This document shows positions 33,021-43,702 of a stretch of DNA of 64,000 nucleotides, one piece after another. The stretch is from Symbiodinium natans (taxonomy: Eukaryota > Sar > Dinophyceae > Suessiales > Symbiodiniaceae). Position numbers and translations under genes: made by a program. Where the stretch lies: contig CAJNDS010000098.1 of assembly GCA_905221605.1 (NCBI GenBank), forward strand, positions 62,001 to 126,000, read 5' to 3'. Below the pieces are notes generated by a model. It was not told the origin of the DNA and searched no databases. It saw only the letters and a program-made list of their open reading frames with translations. The stretch's first letter is position 1. Every line of letters begins with the position of its first letter.

Positions 33021-34646
33021 AGGCGCTCACTGTCAACCCCAAGAGCCCTAAACCCCAAAACCCCCCAAAAGCCCTGAACCCTTTGGTGCATCCCTAAAAC
33101 CTTTTGACCTAAACCCCAAACCCTAAACCCTAAACACTAAACCCTAAACCCTGGCCCTAAATTCTAAACCCTAAACTTTAAACCCTAAACCCTAGGTCCT
33201 GGTTGGTGACGCGGTAGGGTCCTACCTTGAACTGCGCATCCGACTCGGGCTCCTCTTCAAACCAGCCCTTGTCGAACCTTGGAGTTTAGGGTTTCGGGTT
33301 GAGGGTTTAGGGTTTAGGGTTTAGGGTTTAGGGTTTAGGGTTTAGGTTTAGGGTTTTTTTGCCACCCGCTTAGCTGACCTCTCGGACACTCTGCAGGGGA
33401 AATTCTGGATACTCTGCATACATTCATCAAAGGCTACTTGAAATCGCCGAAGTTCTCAGCAAAACACCCCTCGCTTCAGAGTCCCAAAAGGTAGTTGAAG
33501 GGTTTAGGGTTTAGGGTTTAGGGTTTAGGGGTTAGGGTTTAGGGTTTAGGGTTTAGGGTTGCGAATCTCTCACACCTCGAACACGGAAGCAGGCGCTTCT
33601 TTGAGGCTTTTGGGTTTTGGAGGTTGGGTCGGGGGGATTGTGAACTCTTTCAAGGTGAAAAGAAGAAAAGTCCAAGAAGCCACCGTAAGAGCACAAACCA
33701 AAACACAAACCAGCGCCCACCTGAAACCCACTCCCGAAGGCCTAAACCCTCCTAAAATGGGGCCAGGCACATGCTCTTCATCTCATCGCGAAGCTGATCT
33801 GGGTAGCCATTGGCTGAGCCGCCTAGGAAGCCGTCCACCTGAAGGGACTTTGGGGCTTAGTTTAGGGTTTAGGGTCACACCCTTGAGGACAAGAGAGATG
33901 GTCGCTTGGCTTAAGAGCATGCCCGGCCCCCCCATACAGCAAAGGAAGCCAGAAAGCCCTAGTGATATTGATTTCGTACCTAAACCCTCAACCCTAAACC
34001 CTAAACCCTACATTATCGAGTTTGCCGCCCTAGGGTTTTAGGGTTTAGGGTTTTTTTTTTTAGGGTTTAGGGTTCAGGGTTCAGGGCCTCCTAAACCCTG
34101 ACGCAAATATGCCCCAAACATGGAACCCTGAGCCCAAGCAAAATGCAGCTGAAACCTTGCAGGGGCAAGTAGTGAAGCCCTAAACCCCAAACCCTAAACC
34201 CTAAACCCTTTCTGTATGTTTAGGCTCTCGAGCCTTCAAGCTTTGGCCATAGGGAACCCCCTGCAAAAAAAACTCGAACACCATGGGGTCCCTTGTAAAC
34301 ACGACCTACTGAAGGCAAAGACATGTGGTCAAGAGTGGTTTAGGGTTTAGGGTTAGGGTTTAGGGTTTAGGGTTTAGGGTTTAGGGTTTAGGGTTTAGGG
34401 TTTAGGGTTTAGGGTTTAGGGTTTAGGGTTGAGTCTCATGCGCTGATTCATCTCAGGCGCTGGAGTAGTTATGCCCAAAACCCTAAACCCTAAATCCTAA
34501 ACCCTAAACCCTAACCCTAAACCCTAGACCCTGAACCCTAGACTACCCCGAGGCTCTGGTGGCGGCTAAGTGCAAGTTGAGGGCTACTCGAACCTAAACA
34601 CCCTTGCCGGTGTGGTCATTCTGGTACCCTTCCCTAACCCCAACTT

Positions 34647-34725
34647 CCTGTTGGTTAGCAGGGAATGAGGGAATGAGCTATATCCCCCTCCCCCCCATTC
34701 CTGCTAACCAACAGTAAGCCAAAGG
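34647..34725. mobile_element. M4 inverted-repeat element
   Basis: CTGTTGGTTAGCAGGGAATG and ATTCCTGCTAACCAACAG are inverted arms around a C-rich centre. It lies just downstream of the 34.9-37.3 kb gene. Confidence 0.8.
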
Positions 34726-34890
34726 GCTTGTAGTGCCCAAGAACAGCCAGTGATTTTGTGTTGGGGCGTTCAAGGCATCTCCTAGGCTCATGGCGTACGG
34801 CACAAGCAGGCCAGAACATGGGCCTACCACTGTAGGACCACTGCAGTCGAAGTCGATCGAGTGCTGATTCTTCGGTTGCTGGCGATCGCC

Positions 34891-37295
34891 TTATGCTGTC
34901 ATGTTGGACTGCTCCGATCCCATGGCAGCGACCCTCTGGTAGATTTCATCCAGGCTTATGGTCCTCAACAGGTAGGCCGCGGCGCTGGACATGAGGGAGC
35001 CGATGGCAGTGAACTGGGCAATGGTCAAGTCCATCCCAAGTGTCTTCACCACAAGGCCTCAACTGCTTCTGAAGCTTTGGAAAACTAGACTCTCTACCAT
35101 TATATCTTATCAAAATATACATACTCTAGTTTATATATATATATATATGTATGAGATATACATGTGGTGTATATTTTTCTATATACTATGTCTAGGATAC
35201 AAACTCTGAGCACATCTGATCTTCTTCTTGGCTCAGAAGAAAGAGACAGCAGCAGACAGGCTGAACAGATTGCCGAAGGGCCCGAATCGAGTCTCAGCCG
35301 TAGAGCCACAGCTTCTGTGAAATCAATGGCGGCTTGGGCCTCTTGCGCGAGGCGGGCATTGCGCGGATCCCGCCGAACCTGACACATGTAAGCTCGCGAC
35401 TCGGCGGCATGTCCCAAGAGGAGGTTGATGGTCTTTCGTCCCACTAAGTTGATTTGCATCCCGACGAAGAGCGCCGGCAGGGAAAAGAACACGAAAGCCA
35501 ACACGGCGGCCAGGGAGATGCACTCAAAGACACCTGGCACCCACTCGGGGTCACTGCTGCTGTACCACACGAGCAGTCCCGCCATCACTAACACAGTTAC
35601 AAAGCCAAGGCCAAAGTCGATCTCTAAGCTCTGCTTGCGTCGCTGCATGCTCGCAACAGCCAGGGCGTGTAGCTCGTACCAGGCCTGAATGTCATCAAGC
35701 GTCCCCACTCGGATGTGTGGAAGGCACAAGGCGCCAGCCACGTGCTTTCCCTTGAGCATGCTGTTCAACGCGCGAAAGGTGCGCGCATTTTGGGCAAACA
35801 TCCTCAACAGCTTCCAAGGGTTGCGAAGAAACACAATCAGGAATGCCTTTGCAGCATACATCAGCCAAAGCACGGAGACCACTTTGCACCAGTTGTTTGC
35901 TGGAAAGTCAAAGTTGATCTCGCGGTCTCGAAGAAAGTCTGGGACAAGCGTTACTACGACAAAGCACGCCACCGCTACACACATCCAGAAGACATGGGCC
36001 AAGAGCGTCAAGAAATACAGCATTCCGCTGGGGTGCCTAGGCCACCAAAGCAGCTGCTCTGCCAGCACAAGCAGAGTGACCCCCTCGCCTTTCTCGACAG
36101 CCTTCTGGTACTCAGGCGAGAGGCTGCTGAAATGCGCCACAGGTTGTTGGGGGGGTTTGACCCCCTCGCCTTTCTCGACAGCCTTCTGGTACTCAGGCGA
36201 CAGGCTGCTGAAATGCGCCACAGGTTGTTGGGGGGGTTTGACCCCCTCGCCTTTCTCGACAGCCTTCTGGTACTCAGGCGAGAGGCTGCTGAAATGCGCC
36301 ACAGGTTGTTGGGGGGGTTCCACCATGAGCACGCCTTGGAAGTGCGAGATTCGACCCAGGCGTCGCAAGAAAGCACCATGCGCCATCTCCTGCAGCTGCG
36401 ACATGCGGCGAAAGAGTTGAGAAAGCTTCCCGAGGAGAAGAGAGTCTGCAGAGTGAAATAGGATCCGATTCATGGCGAGAGCTGCCCGCTTGTGGGACCT
36501 CATATAGTAGTACAGGCCGAGGGCCATGTAATTCTCAAGCGTGGTTGCATTCGCAAGTCTGATGGGATGATCCACACGCGAGATCAGTGAGAAAAGCTTA
36601 TGGAAAGCTGCGGGCACCTCCATCTTTTTCCAGTCTTTGACAGTGTTGGGGTCCCGGTCGGCAAGTTCGATAAACCGGGCCGCCATGTGACTGTGCACTT
36701 TGTCCGCCAGCTCCGTCTCATCTTGCCCGGACTGCGTGGCGATCTCTGCAGCTTTACCCACATGCCGGCAGGACTCCAACCAGACTGGCAAGAAGACCTC
36801 TGTGAGGCTCACCTGCGTGCGATCGGAGCCTGCTAGGAGCCAAGCCAGGACGGCAATCTTTGCAATGGTGTGGGCACTCAGCAGCTCTTGTTGAGACTGC
36901 AGGGCTTGGGATTCTGAGAACGCGTGGAGTTGTTGCGACTGTGACAGCCTCTTTTTCTCCGCGGGCAGCGGAGTTTGGGCCTCACCTTTCATTTCCTGCT
37001 TTGGCGCGCTCGACTCTGGCCAATGTGCGCGAAGCTTCCGGGCGAGCCACGGCAGTGGCGCCAGTTGCATTCGCACAAAGAACAGCAACATGGACAAAGC
37101 GTCTGGCTCGTAGCAGTCATTGTGGTAGTCATCCGGGTTCACGTCGCAAGCCTTCTGATCGTCCATGTCCGCTTCTAACCACCCAGGCGCCCTTTCTGGC
37201 TCTTTCTTGATCTTTGGCCGCCGCTTGGCCTTCGCTGGCACCACGCGAGGGTTGGGAACGGCAAAGTTGGCTCCGCCTTCGCCATCGAACGCCAT
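34891..37295 (-). CDS. Multi-pass membrane protein gene, two exons, ~753 residues
   Basis: Exon 1 is 35201-37295, starting at the ATG at 37295; the TTG one codon earlier is not needed. It stays open into AT-rich DNA. I splice it at TTT|GTATCC (35200) to an acceptor TTGAG (35058). Both sides are phase 1, and exon 2 (34891-35057) adds 54 residues to a TAA. The N-terminus is basic (AKRRPKIKK), then comes a Q/S-rich helix region. Three 27-residue repeats (PPQQPVAHFSSLSPEYQ...) span about residues 327-408. Hydrophobic spans lie near 425-454, 470-490, 559-580 and 588-613, and exon 2 has another (TIAQFTAIGSLMSSAAAYLL). I recognise no family; a membrane protein is the safe statement. The ATG lies 17 bases from a telomere-like array, with AG just upstream (TGAGCGAG) that could take a trans-spliced leader. 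The opposite-strand frames are shadows. Confidence 0.88.
35058..35200 (-). other. 143-nt candidate intron, AT-rich
   Basis: It runs from GTATCCTAGAC to AGAAGCAGTTGAG and contains a (TA)n run at about 35133-35147. It explains why the exon 1 frame otherwise ends in an aberrant Tyr/Ile-rich tail. The acceptor has no strong pyrimidine tract, so the exact 3' edge is less certain than the donor. Confidence 0.6.
36080..36322 (-). repeat. Three in-frame 81-bp tandem repeats in the membrane-protein gene
   Basis: Units start at 36080, 36161 and 36242. I see a single internal difference (GCGAGAGG versus GCGACAGG), which is synonymous. Each encodes 27 residues, so copy-number change keeps the frame. Confidence 0.97.
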
Positions 37296-37309
37296 CAAGC
37301 TCGCTCAGC

Positions 37310-37600
37310 CTCTAAACCCCAAACCCTAAACCCCAAACCCTGAACACTAAACCCTTAGGAGTTTGCGTCGCCCCTCCATCCTGCGATCTTCCAGGAACCT
37401 TTTTGTACACCGGACTGAGATGCCAAGTTCAGGCTTCTACTGTGTTCAGAAGCCTCCAAAACCCCTTTTTTACGGCGAGGACTAGGACTGCTGCACTGTC
37501 TGCCTTGAAGACCCTAAACCCTAAACCCTTTTTGCTAAACCCTAAACCCAAAAAAACCCTAAACCCTAAACCCTCAACCCTAAACCCTAAACCCTAAACC
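37310..37600. repeat. Telomere-like arrays upstream of the membrane-protein gene
   Basis: CCCTAAA/CCCCAAA arrays at 37312-37355 and 37510-37598. The first lies immediately 5' of the gene's ATG, where a 5' UTR or promoter would be expected. Confidence 0.9.
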
Positions 37601-37668
37601 TTAGGGCCACATGCTTGCAGAGGCCTTGCAGCTGAATCTTGCGTCGCACGCACACACATTCTGGGGTT

Positions 37669-37760
37669 TCCGAGATTAGGGGGGGGGGGAGGGGGGGGAC
37701 CCCTCTAAGAGGATTCCCTTCTATTTGGGTTCTACGGCATAAGCTACCCCCTATTTTGGG
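37669..37760. mobile_element. M2-family element copy
   Basis: TTTCCGAGATTAGGGGG, GAGGATTCCCTTCTATTTGGG and ACCCCCTATTTTGGGA match the family's ends and middle. Confidence 0.55.
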
Positions 37761-38355
37761 ACAGAACCATCTACCCCTCCAGGAACAGAGGAATGTAAGG
37801 CAGCAAACTCAACGCGGAGAGCTTTGCCTTCGATGCGCTGCACTCCGGCAGCTTCCCAAGACATGAAATCAGGGACCCCCCTCCATCATTAAGCCTCATT
37901 GAGACTATTTAAGGGGGCGAACTTGGGGGGGGATACCCTAAACCCTAAACCCTAAACCCTAAACCCTAAACCCTAAACCCTAAACCCTAAACCCTAAACC
38001 TAAACCCTAAACCCTAAATAGTATAGAGGGGGGGTAGTAGGGGAACCCATGATGGAAAGGAAGACTGCAACCCATCCCCCCCTCCAAAGAGCCGCAGAAC
38101 AAGCGAAGGCCTGGCAACCTTCTGTGTTCGGTAGTTGTACTGGATTGTCCTTTAAACCCTTCGAAAATTATCTATGAATAGGTTCCCTTCTAAGGGAAGA
38201 AGGGAAATGAACAATCATCCCAAAGCACAACCCCGTTTCACTTGCGCGCAGCACTTGGCCGTTCAACTTGCAGGGCCCCCCTTTTTGCAAGAAAGCGTAT
38301 AAAATAGGGGCCTTAATGATTAGAAGGGTGTTGGGGGGTTGTTTTTGTAGATTGT

Positions 38356-38387
38356 CAAAGGGACCATAAGGGAATACTATTCGTAAT
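38356..38387. repeat. 32-bp dispersed repeat (family M7), copy 1
   Basis: CAAAGGGACCATAAGGGAAT and the following 12 bases are identical to 55953-55984. The flanks differ, so this is probably the end of a larger degraded element (38160-38395). Confidence 0.85.
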
Positions 38388-39052
38388 GACAAACCTCTCG
38401 TAGCGACTCGGAAGTTTGGGATCCTTCTTAAACTTACTCTTGTCCCCCCCCCCCCAACCCCCGGAAAGGCCCTAAACCCAGCACATGACCTAACACCCTT
38501 AGCCCAGCCATCGCCTGACCTCTTCAGGAAGCCTCTGAATTACGGCTGGGGGTTTGCAAGGTTTGTCCCCCACCTGGGAGTAGCCGTACTGATCCAGCTG
38601 GCGCATGATGGCCTGCATGTTGCTCAGGACGACGTAGGACACGCGGGCGCCCAGCTGAGATGACTCCACGTCCTGGCAACTAAGCACGCTTCCTTTCTAC
38701 CGCCTGACAGGGGCATGGTTAGGGGCTTCAGATCAACCAGACCGACCACCCTAAACCCTAAACCCGAATGCCTCTACACCTTGGGAACGCACTAGCAACC
38801 CCTCCCACGATGCTGACTCGAAGCTCCCCCCCCTGTGGCGGTGCCACCACTCACCATTGAATTCGGAATGTTACCCTGAACCCGAAACCCTAACCCTCAA
38901 CCCGAAACCCCAAACCCTAAACCTTACATCTGTACCTCTAGCATCCTGGGCCCTACAGCCTCATATGACTTAAGCGAAGCCTCAACCACAAGCCGGAAGC
39001 AAAGACTCTGATAGACCCTAAACCCTAAACACAGGATTGAAACCCTAAGCTT

Positions 39053-39130
39053 GTGATGTTCCCCTTATACCAGCAGTCCTTTACCGGATTAGAGCACCCC
39101 TGTTGTCCCCTACGAAGGACTGTTGGTGAA
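39053..39130. mobile_element. Short inverted-repeat element (family M3)
   Basis: TGTTCCCCTTATACCAGCAG and AGTCCTTT on the left face GAAGGACTGTTGGT on the right. Copies lie at 42190-42285 and 45566-45742. Confidence 0.7.
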
Positions 39131-40579
39131 AGAAAGAACATCCCAACCCTACACCCCTCAACGGCGGTGGAGCCGGCCCCCAGCCATAATCTTTTTTGCA
39201 ACATCCTATAGCTCCCAGTCAGAGTTTGGGGAAGTGACTTTTGGGGTTTTCGGGCTTTGGGGCTCAGGGTTTAGGATTCTGGGGGCCCAGCTCAACGTCT
39301 GCATGCTTTCAGGCACTAAAACCATCAACCTCTGCATCCCAGGTCGTCCTGAGCAAACCAAGCCCTAAAGCCTATAAACCCTAAGACCTAAGACCCTGAA
39401 CCCTAAACCCTAAACCCGAAACCCTAAACCCTAAACCCTAAACCCAACAGGATCAACGCCAAAATCTCCCAGCAAGCAAAACAACCGCCCCCAGCAACAA
39501 CGAGAGCCATCCTCTAAGCCAGTCCAAAGAAAACGAAATTCTAGAAACCAGAAACCCTTACGAAACAGGCTTCAAGACACCACCCGGAAAACCACAGAAC
39601 CCTAACCCTAAGGTTTAGGGTTTAGGGTTTAGGGTTTAGGGCTTAGGGTTCTAACCCTTCCAGCTGGCCCCCTAGACCCTAAAGCCCCCTTTTTTTTTCA
39701 GCCGAGCTGAGGGCGACGCCGGACGCAGGAATACTATAGCCCCAACACTAAAACCTTTCAGCCTTAACTGAACCTGGGCCCTCGGAGGTGCCACCATAAA
39801 CCCCAAACCCTAAACCCTAAACCCCAAACCCTAAACCCTAAACCCTAAACCCCAAACCCTAAACCCTAAACCCCAAGCCCTAAACCCTAAACCCTCTCCT
39901 TCTTCTGCTCCTCCGAGATGGGCGCCGGGCCAAAGGACGCGGCGCGCGCACTTCGGCCGCGGCGCCGAGTGGCAGCCAAGCAGGCCACCGCGGCACCTTC
40001 TAGCTAGGCTCTTTAAGGGTTTAGGGTGTGGGGTTTAGGGTTTAGGGTTTGGGGTTCGGGGTGTGGGGTTTGGGGTTTAGGGTTTGGGGCTTGGGGTTTA
40101 GGGCTTCGGTTTTTAGGGTTTGGGGCTTAGGGTTTGGGGTTTGGGGTTTAGGGTTTAGGGTTTAGGGGTGCTGGGGTTTGGTGTTATAGGCTATAGGTCT
40201 TTGAGGTTCAGAAGCTTTTGGGGAATTAAGTGCGCCAACCACAGGCTCTGAACTCAATGTTCAACCCCAAACCTAAAGCTCCAGACTCCAAAGCAAGCCC
40301 ACGCCCAAGAAACCCCTAAACCCCACCCAAAACCTTGAACCTGCAACCCGAAACCTTAGGTTCAAACCCTAAACCCTACACCTCTAAACCCTAAACCCTA
40401 AACCCTAAACCCTAAACCCTAAACCCTAAACCCTAAACCTCCTCAAACCCCCCCAAGGCACAGGAGGCCCCAAGACCAGCAGAGCCGGTCCGTCGGGGCG
40501 GTGCCGGGGCACCTCGGGGCGCGGGTCGCAAGGGCGCCCGCGGCGCCACCTCCAGGGGGCGTTTGGGGGGTTTAGGGTT

Positions 40580-40735
40580 TAGGGTTTAGGGTTTGAGGGT
40601 TTGAGGGTGTGAGGGTTTGAGGGTTTGAGGGTTTGAGGGTTTGAGGGTGTGAGGGTTTGAGGGTTTGAGGGTTTGAGGGTTTGAGGGTTTGAGGGTTTGA
40701 GGGTTTGAGGTTTTGAGGGTTTGAGCATTTGAGTG
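40580..40735. repeat. GGGTTTGA 8-bp array
   Basis: About seventeen GGGTTTGA/GGGTGTGA units follow directly on TTTAGGG units, another local variant expansion of the heptamer. Confidence 0.95.
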
Positions 40736-41214
40736 GGGTTTGGGGTTTAGGGCTTCCGGCTTCGCGCTTCGGCTCTGACAGTCGCGCCAGGCAGGCTAGG
40801 GTTTAGCGTTTAGGGCTTCGCTGACTCAACACTACATCGAACTCGCTGAGCCTCCAAGTAGGGCTTCAGGGTTCTGGGTTCCCGCGCCTGCAGTTGAACA
40901 AAACCCTCAACCCTTGTTGTTTGACCCTAAACACCCGAAACCCTACACCCTACACCCTACACCCTAAACCCGAAGCAGGGGACGCCTGCAGTTGAACAAA
41001 ACTTTGCGCCGGTTCGAGCCCTGGCGTCCCCATGGCTCGAGCCGCTGGGGAAGCGTCCGGAGGTCACCGGAGGGTCAGGGAGACGCCCGCCGCTGGGCTT
41101 GAGCCACTAGACGCATGAGACCCTGGGACAACAGGGAACCTAACTCCCCCCCCCCCGCCAAAAAAAACATACAAAGGAAGGGGGGACATACTCTGGGTCC
41201 TAAGCCATGAGCGT

Positions 41215-41350
41215 GGGCACATCAAGGGGCGCATCTTGGGCACAAAGTTCATACACTCTTTCCCAAGCCTACGATGGAAAGGCGTAGGGTGGTGCCTCTC
41301 AGGTCTGAAGGCATGAGGGGGATGCCAGAGACGTTGCACGTTGTGGCCTG
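41215..41350 (-). CDS. Weak candidate exon, basic segment
   Basis: The minus frame after CACGTTCAG (acceptor) reads about 45 residues, including RRLGKECMNFVPKMRPLMCP, rich in His, Arg and Cys. The downstream part of the same frame enters a G-rich tract and is unlikely to be coding. No family is recognised. Confidence 0.3.
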
Positions 41351-42189
41351 AACGTGTCAAAACCTTGTCAGGGCTTGTGTTGCAAACGCTTCTGCCCTAA
41401 CCCACATCGCCTACGAGACGCCTACGAGACGCCCACGAGACGCCCACGAGACGCCCACGAGACGCCTCAGGACTCTACACAGCGGACGAAAGCCAGCGCA
41501 AAAGCCAAAGATGGCCCTCAAAACCACCCCCAATTCCTTTCGACCTTGTGGGCATGGAGGAGATTCAACACTCCTCAAGCTAGATAAGCCATATAGCTGT
41601 AAGAACCGTAGAGTAGTTTGGGGCCCTTAAACCTTCGAGCCGAAAGGGCGAGCCCTGGAGTCGAGGCGCGAGGAGCCCGGCCGCGTGCTGAGCCACCTGC
41701 AGCAGCTCCATCCTCGGCACGCTGCCCGAAGGTCCGCACCCCCTGAACCCTGTCATACTTTGACTTCAAGTATGTTGTATACTCAAAAATCACAATGACT
41801 TATCATGTCGTGATGCTCAGCACTCCCAAAAAAGGCTCACTAACATAGATCAACTCCTCTCAAACTGCAACCCAGCATCGGGCCGTCTACGCGGAAGAGC
41901 TTCGAGGTCAACGCCGACGAAAGCCTCATGAACTGACGGTTTGGCACAGGGGTCTCGTCTATGGAAGGGCTTGAGGGGCCCGATCGCCTCCCCCCACGAA
42001 GAAAAAAAATCCCAAACGGGTGTTGGTTCGGTCTGGTCTCCGGGCAAACAGAAGAAAAACGGCCCGGCCGGCCACAACGATCTCTCGGACTGTCTACAAG
42101 AGCAAGGTTCTACTGATCTGAATGGCGTACCCGCGTGGTAACATATTCTATAAACAAAGAAAAAGAGGTATTGAGGGGTTGAAGGTAGG

Positions 42190-42285
42190 GATGCTCCCCC
42201 TTATACGACAAGTCCTGAATAGGGATTAGAATTGGGGGTCCTAGAATCCCTATGAAGGACTGCTGGTACAAGGGTGAAAATCCAA
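42190..42285. mobile_element. M3 element copy
   Basis: CCCTTATACGACAAGTCC at the left, CTATGAAGGACTGCTGGTAC at the right. Confidence 0.7.
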
Positions 42286-43194
42286 GTTGAAGCTTAGAGT
42301 TTAGGGGGTTGCGGAGTCAAGTTGGCAAAGTAGCTGCCGCAGCGAATAGCTGCTGCCCTTGGGCCGCTTGTACCTCACCTCGAGGAGATTTGGCTCACAA
42401 CCTTACAACTCCAGGAACCCTCCCCCCCCAAACAAAAAAAATCTCCCGGAAACCCTCAGAGAAGGACCCAAGTAACCCCAAACCCCAAACCCAAAACCCC
42501 AAACTCTAAACCCTAAACCTACGCAGGCGAGCAGCGTGCCAAGGAGAGTCTGTGCCAGCGCCGCCATGACGCCCAAGCCCTGGCGCCCAATCCCCCCCAC
42601 GGCTGTCGGTGCAGAGTTTACTGTAGCCCCTCAGGATGTTGCTTTTTTATATGTGGAACGTTTGTTCAAACATATATATATATATGTATATGTATACAAC
42701 GGAAAGGGAATGTTTTTTGTTAAGGTTCTGAGGGGAGTATAGTGTAGGGGTTGGAGGAAGTTGTTTTTGTCAGCGGGCTAGGGTTTAGGGCTTCGGCTCT
42801 CACAACTGGCGCACACGTGGGCGAGGATCCGGGAGCTGGTCATGGTAAGACAAAACCCTAAACCCTAAACCCTAAACCCTAAACCCAAAACCCTAGACCC
42901 TAGACCCTAAACCCTAAACCCTGCACAGCTCCCTGAACTTGGGATTTGGGGGTGGGGGGCTGTTGTTTCTTTGGGTTTCGGGTGCTTATCGGAGTACGTA
43001 TAAGGTACCATATTCCGACACGCCCCTCAACCTCAGCCCCCTGAATTGTGAACACATCCTGCCCCGAAGTTGGTGTCGCTACGATGTGCTAAGAGACTGC
43101 CGCGACCAGGCCACCGTGTTTGTAGACCCTCCATCATCCCTAAACCCTAAACCCTAAACCCTAAACCCTAAACCCTAAACCCTAAACCCTAAAC

Positions 43195-43702
43195 CCTCTA
43201 TCGCTGCCATACACAGCTTGTAGGCCCCAAGTTGTGGCACGTTTCTGCCGGCGATGCGCCCCGCACAGAAGGCTGCAAACCCGGACGCTTTACAAAGTCT
43301 CTGACGACGTTTCTGCAGGTGCTGCACCTTCTGCGCCCAGCCGGCATGCCAAAGCTCCTCACCTGCACAAGGGCTCTGCAAACCCAAAAAGAGGCTGACA
43401 ATGGCATAGCTGGCTTTTGTGAAGTGAAAGTACAAAGCTGGAAGCCCACAGGCCAGGTCACTCTCAACAGCCACCATCCAACCCCCCAAACCAACCACGA
43501 GAAAAGCAATGGGCAACAGGGACCAGATACCATCAGACATGACTGACAGCCAATGTATTGCCGGTTTGCCGGGCGCGGGTTCAGCATCAGGATTCTGGCT
43601 TTCCGTCGCGACAGATGCTGAGCAATGCCAATATTGTTCCTTCTTAACTGGGTGTGGTCGATGTGGTGGCGCAGCTATGACAGTACCTCCAACTGGCGGG
43701 AC
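43195..43702 (-). CDS. Candidate internal exon, 169 residues, membrane protein segment
   Basis: A minus frame is open for 508 nt. It is entered in phase 0 after TTTAAG (43703) and left in phase 1 at GATAGAGG|GTTTAGGG (43195). The first 50 residues are polar and Pro-rich. A membrane span lies near residues 60-79 (WSLLPIAFLVVGLGGWMVAV), a second weaker hydrophobic stretch near 98-108, then a basic region (KVQHLQKRRQRLCKAS) and a Gly/Ala-rich stretch. Composition and length make a real exon likely. Both edges coincide with telomere-like repeat words, here in the same orientation. The alternating hydrophobic and basic layout recalls the 34.9-37.3 kb protein, but I see no clear sequence match. Neighbouring exons were not found with confidence. 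Confidence 0.7.

Noticed and set aside
35689-36461. Two plus-strand frames of about 245 codons
   Set aside because: They are antisense shadows of the membrane-protein gene, including its 81-bp repeats; the minus-strand product is clearly the more protein-like.
40978-41031. tRNA-like hairpin with GGTTCGAGCC and a perfect GGGGACGCC/GGCGTCCCC stem
   Set aside because: Only 54 nt between stem ends, no D or anticodon arm, and a mismatched T-stem. The same GCCTGCAGTTGAACAAAA words occur at 40887 without the fold.
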